Positions 42,400 through 52,830 of a stretch of DNA of 64,000 nucleotides are shown in pieces (positions within the stretch are counted from its first letter, which is position 1; each line of letters starts with the position of its first letter). Under the pieces are notes generated by a model, which saw only the letters and a list, made by a program, of their open reading frames with translations, was not told the origin of the DNA and searched no databases. Both the position numbers and the translations under genes were made by a program. Where the stretch lies: assembly GCA_036504155.1 (NCBI GenBank), contig DASXVQ010000122.1, forward strand, positions 62,001 to 126,000, in the 5' to 3' direction. This DNA comes from JACRCT01 sp036504155 (lineage in GTDB: Bacteria > Myxococcota > Myxococcia > Myxococcales > UBA5297).

Positions 42400-42437
42400 G
42401 TGCCCACATTGCGAATGGTTAGGGCGAATGTGGGCAC
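42400..42437. promoter_or_regulatory. Long inverted repeat upstream of the AI-2E transporter gene
   Basis: Perfect 11-base arms GTGCCCACATT (42400-42410) and AATGTGGGCAC (42427-42437) with a 16-base spacer. It lies 24-61 bases before the transporter start codon, where a repressor or activator would bind. It is also upstream of the divergent rpmE promoter. Confidence 0.55.
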
Positions 42438-42514
42438 GACCGCAGCCGGAGGGCAGCCTGCCGCAGGTCCATGCTTGGAGCGGCGGATCCCCCACGCTCG
42501 TCCGGTCGCTACCC

Positions 42515-42544
42515 TTGACAGCGGAGGGATTCGACGCTTATACA
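42515..42544 (+). promoter_or_regulatory. Predicted rpmE promoter
   Basis: TTGACA (42515-42520), an 18-base spacer and TATACA (42539-42544), about 77 bases before the rpmE start. A strong sigma70-type promoter, as expected for a ribosomal protein. I see no Zur-type box. Confidence 0.65.
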
Positions 42545-42621
42545 TCCCTCCCTTTTCAGGAGAAACCGCCAGTCCTCCCGCGCGCTTGGCGTGGCAGTAA
42601 GGCGGCTTTTAGGAGAGTGCC

Positions 42622-42837
42622 ATGAAGGACGGAATCCACCCCAACTACCGGCCGGCCAAGATCCGCTGCGCATGCGGCAACGAGATCGAGACCCGCTCCA
42701 CCCGCGGCGACTTCCAGGTCGAAATCTGCGCCAACTGCCACCCGTTCTTCACGGGCAAGCAGAAGATCATGGACACCGAGGGCCGCATCGAGAAGTTCCG
42801 CAAGCGCTACGAGAAGAAGCCGGTCGCCAAGGCCTAG
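42622..42837 (+). CDS. rpmE: 50S ribosomal protein L31, zinc-binding form
   Basis: A 71-residue L31. It has the family opening MKDGIHPNYRPAKIRCACGNE, the Cys residues of the zinc-binding form (RCACG and EICANCHPFFTGKQ), and the basic tail GRIEKFRKRYEKK. The presence of all four Cys marks the C+ form, which is used when zinc is plentiful. AGGAGAG precedes the ATG. It is followed by its own terminator-like hairpin and then by the DUF1385 gene, a common neighbour. Confidence 0.96.
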   Translation: MKDGIHPNYRPAKIRCACGNEIETRSTRGDFQVEICANCHPFFTGKQKIMDTEGRIEKFRKRYEKKPVAKA

Positions 42838-42872
42838 GCTGCTCGCGCTGCGAACGACCTTTCGCTTCCACG

Positions 42873-42904
42873 CTGCCCCATCCGCCTCCATGCGGGTGGG
42901 GCAG
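42873..42904 (+). terminator. Terminator-like hairpin after rpmE
   Basis: A 13-bp stem (42873-42885 with 42892-42904, one G-T type mismatch) and a 6-base loop, followed by TCCATTT. It lies 35 bases after the rpmE stop and may only partly stop transcription into the DUF1385 gene. Confidence 0.6.
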
Positions 42905-42985
42905 TCCATTTCGGGGGCCTCGCCCGCCCGGCGTTGATCGCCCGGCCGAGCGCGGCTACCTCAAGTAGCTCCGAGGTCCCACCGC

Positions 42986-44050
42986 ATGAAGTTGCCCCGC
43001 CTCAGCCAGCTATTGCTCCTGCAAGCCAAGCCCTACATCGGCGGGCAGGCGGTGCTCGAGGGCGTGATGATGCGCTCGCCCAAGAGCTTCGTCGTCGCGG
43101 TGCGCCGCCCGGACAAGCAGATCGTCGTGCGGGAGCAGAAGTGGGAGACGCTCCTGGGCGGCATCAAGCCCCTGCGCTGGCCGCTCGTGCGCGGCTCCAT
43201 CGTCTTGATCGAAAGCCTCTGGAACGGGCTGTCGGCCCTCAACTTCTCGGCCGAGCAGTCGATGCCCGAGGAGGAGAAGAAGGACGGCGAGCCGGCCGCC
43301 GCAGCGCCGAGCAGCGGACCGCGCGAGGCCAGCGCCAAGGAGAAGGCGGCCCTGGGCGCGACGCTGGTCATCTCGATGTTCCTGGGCCTGGGGCTCTTCG
43401 TCGGCGCGCCGCACCTCATCACCTGGTTCATCGGCGTGCTCATCGGCGTGCCGCTGGACACCACCAGTTTCGCCTTCCACGCCGTCGACGGCCTGGTCAA
43501 GGCGCTCATCTTCGTCGGCTACCTCGCGCTCATCTCGCGGATGCCCGACATCCGGCGCGTTTTCGAGTACCACGGTGCCGAGCACAAGGCGATTTGGGCC
43601 TATGAGAGCGAGCTGCCGCTCACGCCCGAGAACGCCGCCAAGTTCACCACGCTCCACCCGCGGTGCGGCACGAGCTTCCTGCTGCTGGTGCTGGTGCTCT
43701 CCATCCTGATGTTCGCGCTGGTCTTCCCGTTCATCCCCAAGGTCAGCGACAGCGCCTTCCTGAACCAGCTCGCGATGATCGGCATCAAGTTCCCGCTGAT
43801 GCTCCCGCTGGCCGGCATCAGCTACGAGATCCAGCGGCTCTCCGCGCGCAAGAACGCCCCGAAGATCCTCACGTTGCTGGTGACGCCCGGCCTGTGGCTG
43901 CAGCGCATCACCACCCGCGAGCCGTCCAAGGACCAGCTGGAGATCGCCGTGCTCGCGCTCACCCGCGCCCTGGCGCGCGAGGAAGGCAAGTCGGCCGAGG
44001 ACGGGGTGAAGCTCTTCCACGACTTCGACGGCGCCATCGCCGTTCCCTGA
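42986..44050 (+). CDS. DUF1385 (YqhQ-like) membrane protein
   Basis: A 354-residue polytopic membrane protein of the DUF1385 family. The conserved parts are IGGQAVLEGVMMRSP near the N-terminus, the His-containing EYHGAEHKAIWAYE, HPRCGTSFLLLV, and SYEIQRLSARK. A charged, Ala/Pro-rich loop (about 90-115) precedes the first helix pair. The His/Glu/Cys set suggests a metal site in the membrane, but the biochemical role of the family is unknown. In many bacteria it sits next to rpmE and prfA, as it does here for rpmE. Confidence 0.88.
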   Translation: MKLPRLSQLLLLQAKPYIGGQAVLEGVMMRSPKSFVVAVRRPDKQIVVREQKWETLLGGIKPLRWPLVRGSIVLIESLWNGLSALNFSAEQSMPEEEKKDGEPAAAAPSSGPREASAKEKAALGATLVISMFLGLGLFVGAPHLITWFIGVLIGVPLDTTSFAFHAVDGLVKALIFVGYLALISRMPDIRRVFEYHGAEHKAIWAYESELPLTPENAAKFTTLHPRCGTSFLLLVLVLSILMFALVFPFIPKVSDSAFLNQLAMIGIKFPLMLPLAGISYEIQRLSARKNAPKILTLLVTPGLWLQRITTREPSKDQLEIAVLALTRALAREEGKSAEDGVKLFHDFDGAIAVP

Positions 44051-44061
44051 CGGGGCTCCGA

Positions 44062-44334
44062 GTGGCTGCGCTCCTGTTCCAGGTCGAGCTCGTCATGGCG
44101 CCACGCGGCCTGGTCATCGCCCGAGCGCTCGAGCCGGCGCAATTCACGCTGGTGGACGCCTCGCGGCTTGCCGGCTGCCCGCTGAGCCCGCGCCGCCCGG
44201 AGATCCCCAAGGCCAAGAACCCGGACGGATCCCTGCGGACGGACGTCCACGCCTTCCTGCTCAAGGATCCCGCGCACGCCGCGCGCTTCAAGCCCGGGGA
44301 CCGAGTCGAGCTGTCGGACTGGCGCGAGCAGTGA
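44062..44334 (+). CDS. Small hypothetical protein
   Basis: About 90 residues from GTG 44062, or 79 from ATG 44095. The sequence is protein-like and codon use fits the neighbours: VIARALEPAQFTLVDASRL, PEIPKAKNPDGSLRTDVHAF, KPGDRVELSDWREQ. The last part could be a small beta-rich fold with a conserved-looking GDRVELSDW. It follows the DUF1385 gene by 11 bases and probably shares its transcript. I recognise no family. Confidence 0.5.
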   Translation: MAALLFQVELVMAPRGLVIARALEPAQFTLVDASRLAGCPLSPRRPEIPKAKNPDGSLRTDVHAFLLKDPAHAARFKPGDRVELSDWREQ

Positions 44335-44386
44335 CCGTCGACTGACGTCGGGCGTCTATCAACTATCGACCATCAACTGTCGACTG

Positions 44387-46171
44387 CTACTGCGGCAGAT
44401 ACCACTTCAGCTTCTCGAGCGTGGCGCTCACCCGCGGCGGCTTCTTGCCTGGGACCACGAAGACCTTGCGGACCTGGACGCGGTGGCCGGACAGCTCGAA
44501 GCGGACCTCGTGCGCCTTGCCCGGCCGCAGCCTCAGGTCGAGCGGGGTGGTGCCGGCCGGCTGGCCGTTGACCGCCACCGACGCACCCGCCGGCGCGGAG
44601 TCGCACGGGACGATCGCGTCCTCGAGCGACGGGTAGGCGACCTCGGACTCCTTGGCCGCGGGCTCGAGGTCGAGGGCGGCGTCCGGTGCGGTCGCGTCCA
44701 CCGGGAACGCGCCGCGCGCGAGGAACACGGTGAGCGCCATCGCGGCGACCGTCACGCCGACGAAGATGCCGCCGGCCATGAACCAGCGGGGCAGGGCGGG
44801 CGCCTCTTCGACGGGGACCGGTGAGGGGCCGGGCGGATCGGTCGTGGCCTCGGAGGCCACCAGCGCCTTCACCGCCGGCGTCAGGTCCAGCGTCGACTTC
44901 CGATCCGCAGGCCGCTGCGCCGCGCTGGGGGCAGGCGCGGCCTGCTGAGGAGCGGGAGGGGGAGGCGTGCGTCGTTTCGCCGGCAGCGGGGCCTCGCCCG
45001 CCGGGGGAGCCGGCTGGACCGGCGGAGCCTCGGGGAGCCTGGCCGCGGGCGGGGCGGTCTTCAGCGGCGGCGTCGAATCCAGCCCGTGCGCGCGGTGCGC
45101 GGCGCCGGGGTCCGACTCGATCTCCTCGAGGACGAGCGTCGCGCCCGGCTCGAGCTCGCCGTGCGCGGCGGCGCTGGCGGCGGTCTCGCGCCTGCCGATG
45201 GTGGGCACCTGGTCGCGCCTGGTCAGCTCGGTGAGCCAGGCCTTCAGCTCCGACTGCCCAGCGGGCTTGAAGGAGGCGCGCTGCACCCGCTCGAGGTCGG
45301 CCAGCATCTGCTCGGCGCTGGCGAACCGGTCGGCGGGCCTCTTCTGCATCGCCTTCTGGATGATCGTCTTCAGCTCCGGCGCGAGGTCGGGCTTGGCCTC
45401 CTCGATGGGCTTGAAGGCGCACTGCTCCATCCGCAGCAGCATCTCCAGCTCGGTCCCGCCGGCGAACGGCTGAACGCCGGCGACCATCTGGTAGAGCGTG
45501 CAGCCCATGGAGAACAGGTCGCTGCGCGAGTCGAGGACTTCCTCGCCCCTGGCCTGCTCGGGCGACATGAAGCCCAGCTTGCCCTTGACCACGCCGACCA
45601 GCGTCTTGGCGCGGCGCATGGTCTTCGCGGTGGCGATGCCGAAGTCGGTGAGCTTGACCTCGCCCTGCTCGCTGATGAGGACGTTGTGCGGGTTGAGGTC
45701 GCGGTGGACGATGCCCAGCGGCGCCCCGTCCTTGGTCTTGCCGTGGGCGAAGGCGAGCGCGCGGCAGACCTCGGCGGCGACGTGCAGCGACAGCTCGGCC
45801 GGCATCGGCAGGTCGGCGTGCTTGGCGCGGTCGAGCAGCACCGACAGGTCCCAGCCGTCCACCAGCTCCAGCACCAGGAAGTAGCGGCCGGCGGCGAAGC
45901 CCAGGTCGAGCACCTGCACGATGTTGCTGTGGTTCAGGCTCATCGCGACGTGCGCTTCGTCGACCAGCGTCTCGCGCGTCGCCGGGTCGGCGACGTAGGC
46001 CGCCCGCACCCGCTTGATGACGATCTTGCGCTCGAAGCCCGCAGCTCCGCGCTGCACGCCGAGGTAGAGCTCGGCCATGCCGCCATCGGCGATCTTGCGC
46101 GTGATCTTGTAGCGCGCTGCGGACAAGGGTGCGGGTTCCCCCAGGGGAAGGAAAAGGCCGCAAGAAAGCAC
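44387..46171 (-). CDS. Membrane Ser/Thr protein kinase with external PEGA domain
   Basis: A 594-residue kinase. Catalytic motifs: ADGGMAELYLG, the lysine in KIVIKRV, HRDLNPHNV (Asn for the usual Lys), LTDFGIA and MSPEQARG. An Ala/Pro-rich linker (about 335-455) leads to one transmembrane helix (about 462-485). A periplasmic PEGA domain follows, with SVAVNGQPAGTTPLDLRLRPG. PEGA domains are linked to surface or S-layer binding. The start GTG 46171 is uncertain; the kinase domain itself starts about 20 residues later. It is divergent from the LCCL gene. Confidence 0.87.
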   Translation of the reverse strand: MLSCGLFLPLGEPAPLSAARYKITRKIADGGMAELYLGVQRGAAGFERKIVIKRVRAAYVADPATRETLVDEAHVAMSLNHSNIVQVLDLGFAAGRYFLVLELVDGWDLSVLLDRAKHADLPMPAELSLHVAAEVCRALAFAHGKTKDGAPLGIVHRDLNPHNVLISEQGEVKLTDFGIATAKTMRRAKTLVGVVKGKLGFMSPEQARGEEVLDSRSDLFSMGCTLYQMVAGVQPFAGGTELEMLLRMEQCAFKPIEEAKPDLAPELKTIIQKAMQKRPADRFASAEQMLADLERVQRASFKPAGQSELKAWLTELTRRDQVPTIGRRETAASAAAHGELEPGATLVLEEIESDPGAAHRAHGLDSTPPLKTAPPAARLPEAPPVQPAPPAGEAPLPAKRRTPPPPAPQQAAPAPSAAQRPADRKSTLDLTPAVKALVASEATTDPPGPSPVPVEEAPALPRWFMAGGIFVGVTVAAMALTVFLARGAFPVDATAPDAALDLEPAAKESEVAYPSLEDAIVPCDSAPAGASVAVNGQPAGTTPLDLRLRPGKAHEVRFELSGHRVQVRKVFVVPGKKPPRVSATLEKLKWYLPQ

Positions 46172-46266
46172 TCTTCGTCCAGTTTGGCCACCCCCTATCG
46201 ACCGTGAAACGCGTCGATTGGACTAGCATGGGCGCCGGGCGCCGAAGTCCTGGAAGGGGAGGCCCG

Positions 46267-47250
46267 ATGACGACCGGTTCCGCGTTGCTCGCCTGTCTGC
46301 TCGTCGCCGCGGCGCCGCAGGACGCCGCCGATCTGTCGGGCTACTGGAGCCCCGCCGGCGGCGCGCTCGTCGAGGTGCGCCAGACGGGCTCGGAGATCTG
46401 GGCCGCCGACGACGGAGCGCGCTGGGCGTTCCACGGCCGGGTCGAGGGAGACCTCGTGGCGGGCAGCTGGATCGATCTCCAGGCCGTCCCGTTCGCCACC
46501 GGCGCCATGACCCTCAAGATTCGCTCGCCAGAACGGCTGAGCGATTCGCAGGCGGCGGACAAGGAGTGGGTCAAGCAGCTCATCCCCAAAGGAGCGGTCG
46601 TGCTGAAGTGGACCAGCACGTTCGCGACGACCCTCGCCGACCTGGCCTGCGCGACGGTCTGGTGCCCGCCGGGTGGCGTTCCAGGTGCGGTCTGGGGAAG
46701 CGAGGTCTACACCGGCGACTCGTCGATCTGCGGCGCCGCCGCGCACTCCGGGCTCCTCTCTTTGGCGCAGGGAGGCTCGGCGACGGTGCGGGCGCTGACC
46801 GGGCAGCAGGCCTACCAGGGCTCGGAGCGCAACGGAGTCTCGTCCCAATCGTGGGCTTCGTACGGGACGAGCTTCACCTTCGGCAAGCAGTGCGACCCCA
46901 ACGAGCCGCTGCCGGGCGAGCGGATGGACAAGCCCATCTCGGCGACCGGCGGGACCAACGCCACGGCGGTCTCGAACCGCAAAGGGGCCGTCTGGTTCTC
47001 GTGCCCGCCGAGCCCCGTGCTCTCCACCGTGTGGGGCGTCGACACCTATTCCAGCGACTCCTCCGTCTGCGGCGCGGCGATCCATGCGGGGGCCATCCAG
47101 GCGAAGGCCGGCGGGCTGGTGGGCATCGAGAGGGTTGGTCCCCAACCGGCTCTCCAGGGCTCCGCTCGCAACGGGGTCGTCTCGACGCCGTTCGGGCCCT
47201 GGTCGAAGAACTTCAAGGTCGTGCGGCCGATGGCGGCAGAGAAGCCGTAG
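46267..47250 (+). CDS. Secreted protein with two LCCL domains
   Basis: A 327-residue protein with a signal peptide (to about 20). A 100-residue beta-rich N-terminal domain is followed by two LCCL domains (about 130-212 and 240-320). Each has CPP...VWGxxxY..DSSxCGAAxHxG, then YQGSERNGV or LQGSARNGV and a closing SWASYGTSF or PFGPWSKNF. The paired cysteines are kept in both. LCCL is best known from animal extracellular proteins such as cochlin, with a proposed role in binding lipopolysaccharide or matrix. GGGGAGG precedes the ATG. The gene is divergent from a Ser/Thr kinase gene. Confidence 0.85.
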   Translation: MTTGSALLACLLVAAAPQDAADLSGYWSPAGGALVEVRQTGSEIWAADDGARWAFHGRVEGDLVAGSWIDLQAVPFATGAMTLKIRSPERLSDSQAADKEWVKQLIPKGAVVLKWTSTFATTLADLACATVWCPPGGVPGAVWGSEVYTGDSSICGAAAHSGLLSLAQGGSATVRALTGQQAYQGSERNGVSSQSWASYGTSFTFGKQCDPNEPLPGERMDKPISATGGTNATAVSNRKGAVWFSCPPSPVLSTVWGVDTYSSDSSVCGAAIHAGAIQAKAGGLVGIERVGPQPALQGSARNGVVSTPFGPWSKNFKVVRPMAAEKP

Positions 47251-47338
47251 CGGGCCGAACGAGTTGGTCGAAGAGGTCCAGAAGGCGGCTTCGTCGGAGT
47301 GGATTCGAGCTGCGCTGGCAGGCCCCCCGTTGGCCCAA

Positions 47339-47356
47339 TGCCCGAACGTTCGGGCA
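47339..47356. promoter_or_regulatory. Perfect 18-bp palindrome
   Basis: TGCCCGAACGTTCGGGCA, in the 271-base gap before the CBM21-like gene. The gap holds no other gene that I can see. A dimeric regulator could bind here. Confidence 0.45.
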
Positions 47357-47389
47357 GGTCAACCCCCTGAATTTGCTGGAGTCGAGTCG

Positions 47390-47413
47390 GGAGGTCCCAT
47401 CGATGGAACCTCC
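47390..47413. promoter_or_regulatory. 24-bp near-perfect palindrome
   Basis: Centred on ATCGAT, with arms GGAGGTCCC and GGAACCTCC that differ at one pair. It lies 34 bases after the 18-bp palindrome and about 108 bases before the next start codon. Confidence 0.4.
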
Positions 47414-47521
47414 CAAGGCTGCTCTGCCGCACTCCAGGCAAGCCTCCCCGGGATTGACGGTTGACAGGTCCCTGTTCGAAGGCGCAAAACGCCGCGCAAC
47501 ATTCACGGGGGTCCAGAAAAG

Positions 47522-48193
47522 ATGCCGAAGGTGAACGGTCGCAAGAGCGTGCAGGCGCCCAAGGCGCCGAAGGCCGAGTCGAGCAAGCCGGCCCAGAAGC
47601 CCGTCGAGGTCGCCAAGCCCAAGGTGCAGGACGAGTTCGTCCCCGCCGCCAAGGTCGCCGACCGACCGCCGGTCGCCCCGGCCTCGCACGCGCCGGCGCT
47701 CAAGCCGCCGCAGGCCGTGGTCGAGGCGTTCAAGACTCCGAAGAACCCGGTCGCGCTCCAGGGCGACCGCGGCTTTGCGCCGGTGGAGATGCCCTCCGCT
47801 CGCGACCTCGAGGGCTCCGTCGCCGTGAGGTTCGAGGCCAACAAGGGCCAGCCCGACGTGGCGCTCCAGGCCGGCGGCAAGCTCGCGCTCACCTACGATC
47901 CCGAGCGCACCCCGCTGAAGGGCAGCGCCAACGGCATCCCGGCGTACGGCGTCACCGCGTTCGTGCGCCTCGAGCCGTCCGGCAAGATCGTCGAGAAGCC
48001 GGCCGTCGCCTTCGAGCAGAGCAGCGGCCGCGTCCTGGGCATGCCCTACGCCGTCCCGGTCGTCGTCGACATCCCCAAGGGCACCACCGGCGTGACCGTC
48101 TGGTTCCGTCAGTTCGCCGGCGGGGATCGCCCGCCCGCCGAGGCCTGGGACAGCAACTACGGCCGCAACTACTCCTTCCAGGTCCACCCGTAG
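47522..48193 (+). CDS. Protein with a CBM21/DUF6209-like C-terminal domain
   Basis: A 223-residue protein with no signal peptide. The first 90 residues are a Lys/Pro/Ala-rich, probably disordered arm (VEVAKPKVQDEFVPAAKVAD). The rest looks like a beta-sandwich, ending in TVWFRQFAGGDRPPAEAWDS and then NYGRNYSFQVHP. The WDSNYGRNY pattern resembles the WDxNxGxNY motif of CBM21 glycogen/starch-binding domains and of DUF6209, and is the only lead to function. That makes polysaccharide binding a guess. Two palindromes lie upstream. Confidence 0.6.
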   Translation: MPKVNGRKSVQAPKAPKAESSKPAQKPVEVAKPKVQDEFVPAAKVADRPPVAPASHAPALKPPQAVVEAFKTPKNPVALQGDRGFAPVEMPSARDLEGSVAVRFEANKGQPDVALQAGGKLALTYDPERTPLKGSANGIPAYGVTAFVRLEPSGKIVEKPAVAFEQSSGRVLGMPYAVPVVVDIPKGTTGVTVWFRQFAGGDRPPAEAWDSNYGRNYSFQVHP

Positions 48194-48255
48194 CTGGAAA
48201 CAGACCCTCACCCCTGCCTCTCCCATCCCGGGCGGCTTCGGCGCTCTGCCTCGAT

Positions 48256-48283
48256 ACGCGCCTCGTGACTCTGCGAGGCGCGT
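48256..48283. terminator. Stable hairpin in the gap before clpB
   Basis: Perfect 10-bp arms ACGCGCCTCG/CGAGGCGCGT with an 8-base loop, 63 bases after the preceding stop. There is no T-run. The rest of the 474-base gap (48194-48667) holds only the clpB promoter region as far as I can see. Confidence 0.35.
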
Positions 48284-48545
48284 CGCTCGATCCACCGGGG
48301 AGAGGGGATCGTTGGTTGCTCGTCGCGGTCTCCTCGGAGCGCAAGACTCGCTGAAGATTTTTGACCGCCTTCCGAAGAGTGCGCGGCGAGCAACCCATGA
48401 TCGCCCGCTCTCTCGCCAGTCGAGCGCTGCGCCACGAGTGGCACCCGGACCGGTCGGGACGGATCGTCCCAAGCCGCAGCGGATGGGACGGGACCGACAG
48501 CCTGCTTTTCCCTCGGCGGGGCCAGCGCCCAACCCAGGGCCTGCC

Positions 48546-48573
48546 TTGCCAAGCCCCTTTCTTTCCTTAGGTT
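48546..48573 (+). promoter_or_regulatory. Predicted clpB promoter
   Basis: TTGCCA (48546-48551), a 16-base spacer and TAGGTT (48568-48573), about 95 bases before the clpB start. The -10 hexamer and the spacing are the same as before hsp20. Confidence 0.5.
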
Positions 48574-48667
48574 AGTCCGCGGATTCATCGCACCGCGGCA
48601 ACCCTCTCCCTCCCTGCTCGTCGGGGATGGCCGGGGGTCGCGCGCGGTCAGGAAGGGCAGGCGTTCC

Positions 48668-51301
<2,634 letters not shown>

Positions 51302-51310
51302 ACCGCTCCG

Positions 51311-51338
51311 TGCGATCCTCGCGGCTGCGAGGGTCGCA
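51311..51338 (+). terminator. Hairpin after clpB
   Basis: A 12-bp stem with one G-T type mismatch (51311-51322 with 51327-51338) and a 4-base loop, 9 bases after the clpB stop. There is no T-run. Confidence 0.5.
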
Positions 51339-51478
51339 TGGAGATCTTCCAGCTCAACAATCGCGCCTCGGGGCAGATCCGCGCCGGGCTCTTGGACGAA
51401 GCGGAGGCCACGCTCGACCAGGTCGGGCGCGTCCTCGCCTCGCGCTACTCCGGTCCGATGTTGAGGATGGTCAGGTAG
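51338..51478 (+). CDS. Possible 46-residue ORF or gene fragment
   Basis: MEIFQLNNRASGQIRAGLLD, then EAEATLDQVGRVLASRYSG: a helical, protein-like sequence preceded by GAGGG. It overlaps the 3' end of the minus-strand WGR gene by 34 bases. It could be the left-over start of a longer gene cut at this point, or chance. The function is unknown. Confidence 0.3.
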   Translation: MEIFQLNNRASGQIRAGLLDEAEATLDQVGRVLASRYSGPMLRMVR

Positions 51479-52578
51479 CCCTCGCCCTCGTACATGGGGA
51501 CGAAGTGCTCGACGCGGCTCGGGTCGCCCGCCGGTTCGCGCTGCTCGCCGATGGCGACGAACTTGGCCACGCCGTCGAGCTCCGCCCCGGGCGGCAGCTC
51601 GTTGAGCGTCAGGTCCAGCCGGCGCAAGTGGGCGAGCTTGGAGTCCTGGGACCGCAGGTGCTCCACCGCCCGTCGCCCGAGCGTGCCCAGCGACAGATCG
51701 AGCACCTCCAGCTGGGCGACGAGCGCCGAGGCGGTCAGGGCTTCGGCGAGGTCGGACCCGAAGGGCGCCGCCCGCAGCGACAGCCGACGCAGCTTCGGGA
51801 AGCGCTCCGGGGCGAGCAGGGGAAGCAGGTCCTCGAGCTGCACGTCGCAGCCCAGCCGCGGCGAGCCCAGCCAGAGCGCGAGCTCGGTCAGCTCCGGCCA
51901 GTCCTCGCGGGCCAGCATGGCCACGGTCCGCCGGTCCATGGCCGCCGACCGCAGCTGCAGGGTTCGCAGCCCCGGCAAGGCGAGCTCATCGACCACGAGG
52001 GTGCCGGCCTGCAGCTGCAGCGCGCGAAGCCCCGCGAAGGCCGGCGGCAGGCCGGACAGCTCGAGCCGAGTGCCGAAGAAGGCCTCGGCCTCGTCGAAGG
52101 TGCAGGCCGTCAGCGACTGGAGCCAGCCGACCTCGCGGCAGCGGGACAGCCCCGCGGCGATGGAGGCGAAGTCGGTGGAGAACGACAGGCTCGTGCTTAG
52201 CCGGGCGACGCGCAGGTCCGGGTCGGCGAGCAGGCGGCGCAGCACGTCCGCGAAGTCCATGCCGGCCAGATCGGTGCCATAGACGATCCGCGCGCGTCCC
52301 GGCTCGGGTCCCAACTCGAGCGAGCTGCCCGCGGCTTCCAGGAGCTTGGCGCGGCGCGCGTCGACCGGCAGCGTGTCGAGGCAGACGTAGCCCTGGGCCA
52401 CCTTCTCCTGGACGAGCTTGTCCAAGGTCGCCTGCGCCGTCGCCTCGGACTCGAAGGACCGGCGCACCCGCGTGGCGCGCTCGGCGCCCTTGCCGTAGTC
52501 GAGCTCGAGCACCGCGCCCTCGCGCTCGATCTCCCAGAAGCGCATGGAGTCGCCCTGGCCTCGCTCGAACCTCGGCAT
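51445..52578 (-). CDS. WGR-domain protein with leucine-rich-repeat-like region
   Basis: A 377-residue cytoplasmic protein. The first 65 residues after the start resemble a WGR domain (MRFWEIEREGAVLELDYGKG, then FESEATAQATLDKLVQEKVA, then QGY), a nucleic-acid-associated module known from PARP enzymes and bacterial stand-alone proteins. The rest (about 100-370) has irregular Leu-rich repeats (LRALQLQAGTLVVDELALPG, LRTLQLRSAA, LEVLDLSLGTLG, LRRLDLTLNELPPG), of the kind seen in STM4015-like proteins. DNA-damage response is one guess; the partner is unknown. It stands alone on the minus strand. Confidence 0.72.
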   Translation of the reverse strand: MPRFERGQGDSMRFWEIEREGAVLELDYGKGAERATRVRRSFESEATAQATLDKLVQEKVAQGYVCLDTLPVDARRAKLLEAAGSSLELGPEPGRARIVYGTDLAGMDFADVLRRLLADPDLRVARLSTSLSFSTDFASIAAGLSRCREVGWLQSLTACTFDEAEAFFGTRLELSGLPPAFAGLRALQLQAGTLVVDELALPGLRTLQLRSAAMDRRTVAMLAREDWPELTELALWLGSPRLGCDVQLEDLLPLLAPERFPKLRRLSLRAAPFGSDLAEALTASALVAQLEVLDLSLGTLGRRAVEHLRSQDSKLAHLRRLDLTLNELPPGAELDGVAKFVAIGEQREPAGDPSRVEHFVPMYEGEGYLTILNIGPE

Positions 52579-52795
52579 CGAAACCCCAGAAGTGTCGCCC
52601 TGTCGTGCGGTCCGCCTGGTGTCAGGCAACTTCCCGGCTCGCCTCGATAATCGCCGCAAACCCGGCCGTCGCAAGTCTTTGGCGGCCGGCCGACTTTCAA
52701 GCGAAGAGCACGCGCGGCCGGGCTCCCGAAAGCAGGGAGTCCGGCCGTTCGTATCTCGGAAGCGCTGGGTGACGGTCGTACGCCCGGTTGGAAAC

Positions 52796-52823
52796 TTGCC
52801 GGTCCGCCGGCGTTCAGTACAGT
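52796..52823 (+). promoter_or_regulatory. Predicted cdd promoter giving a leaderless transcript
   Basis: TTGCCG (52796-52801), a 16-base spacer and TACAGT (52818-52823). The -10 ends 7 bases before the ATG at 52831, and no Shine-Dalgarno is present. Confidence 0.45.
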
Positions 52824-52830
52824 CGCCCCC

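Noticed and set aside
47341..47356. GAACGTTC as a LexA box
   Set aside because: Known boxes need spacing between GAAC and GTTC (Gram-positive type GAAC-N4-GTTC). Here the halves touch, so only a general palindrome is reported.
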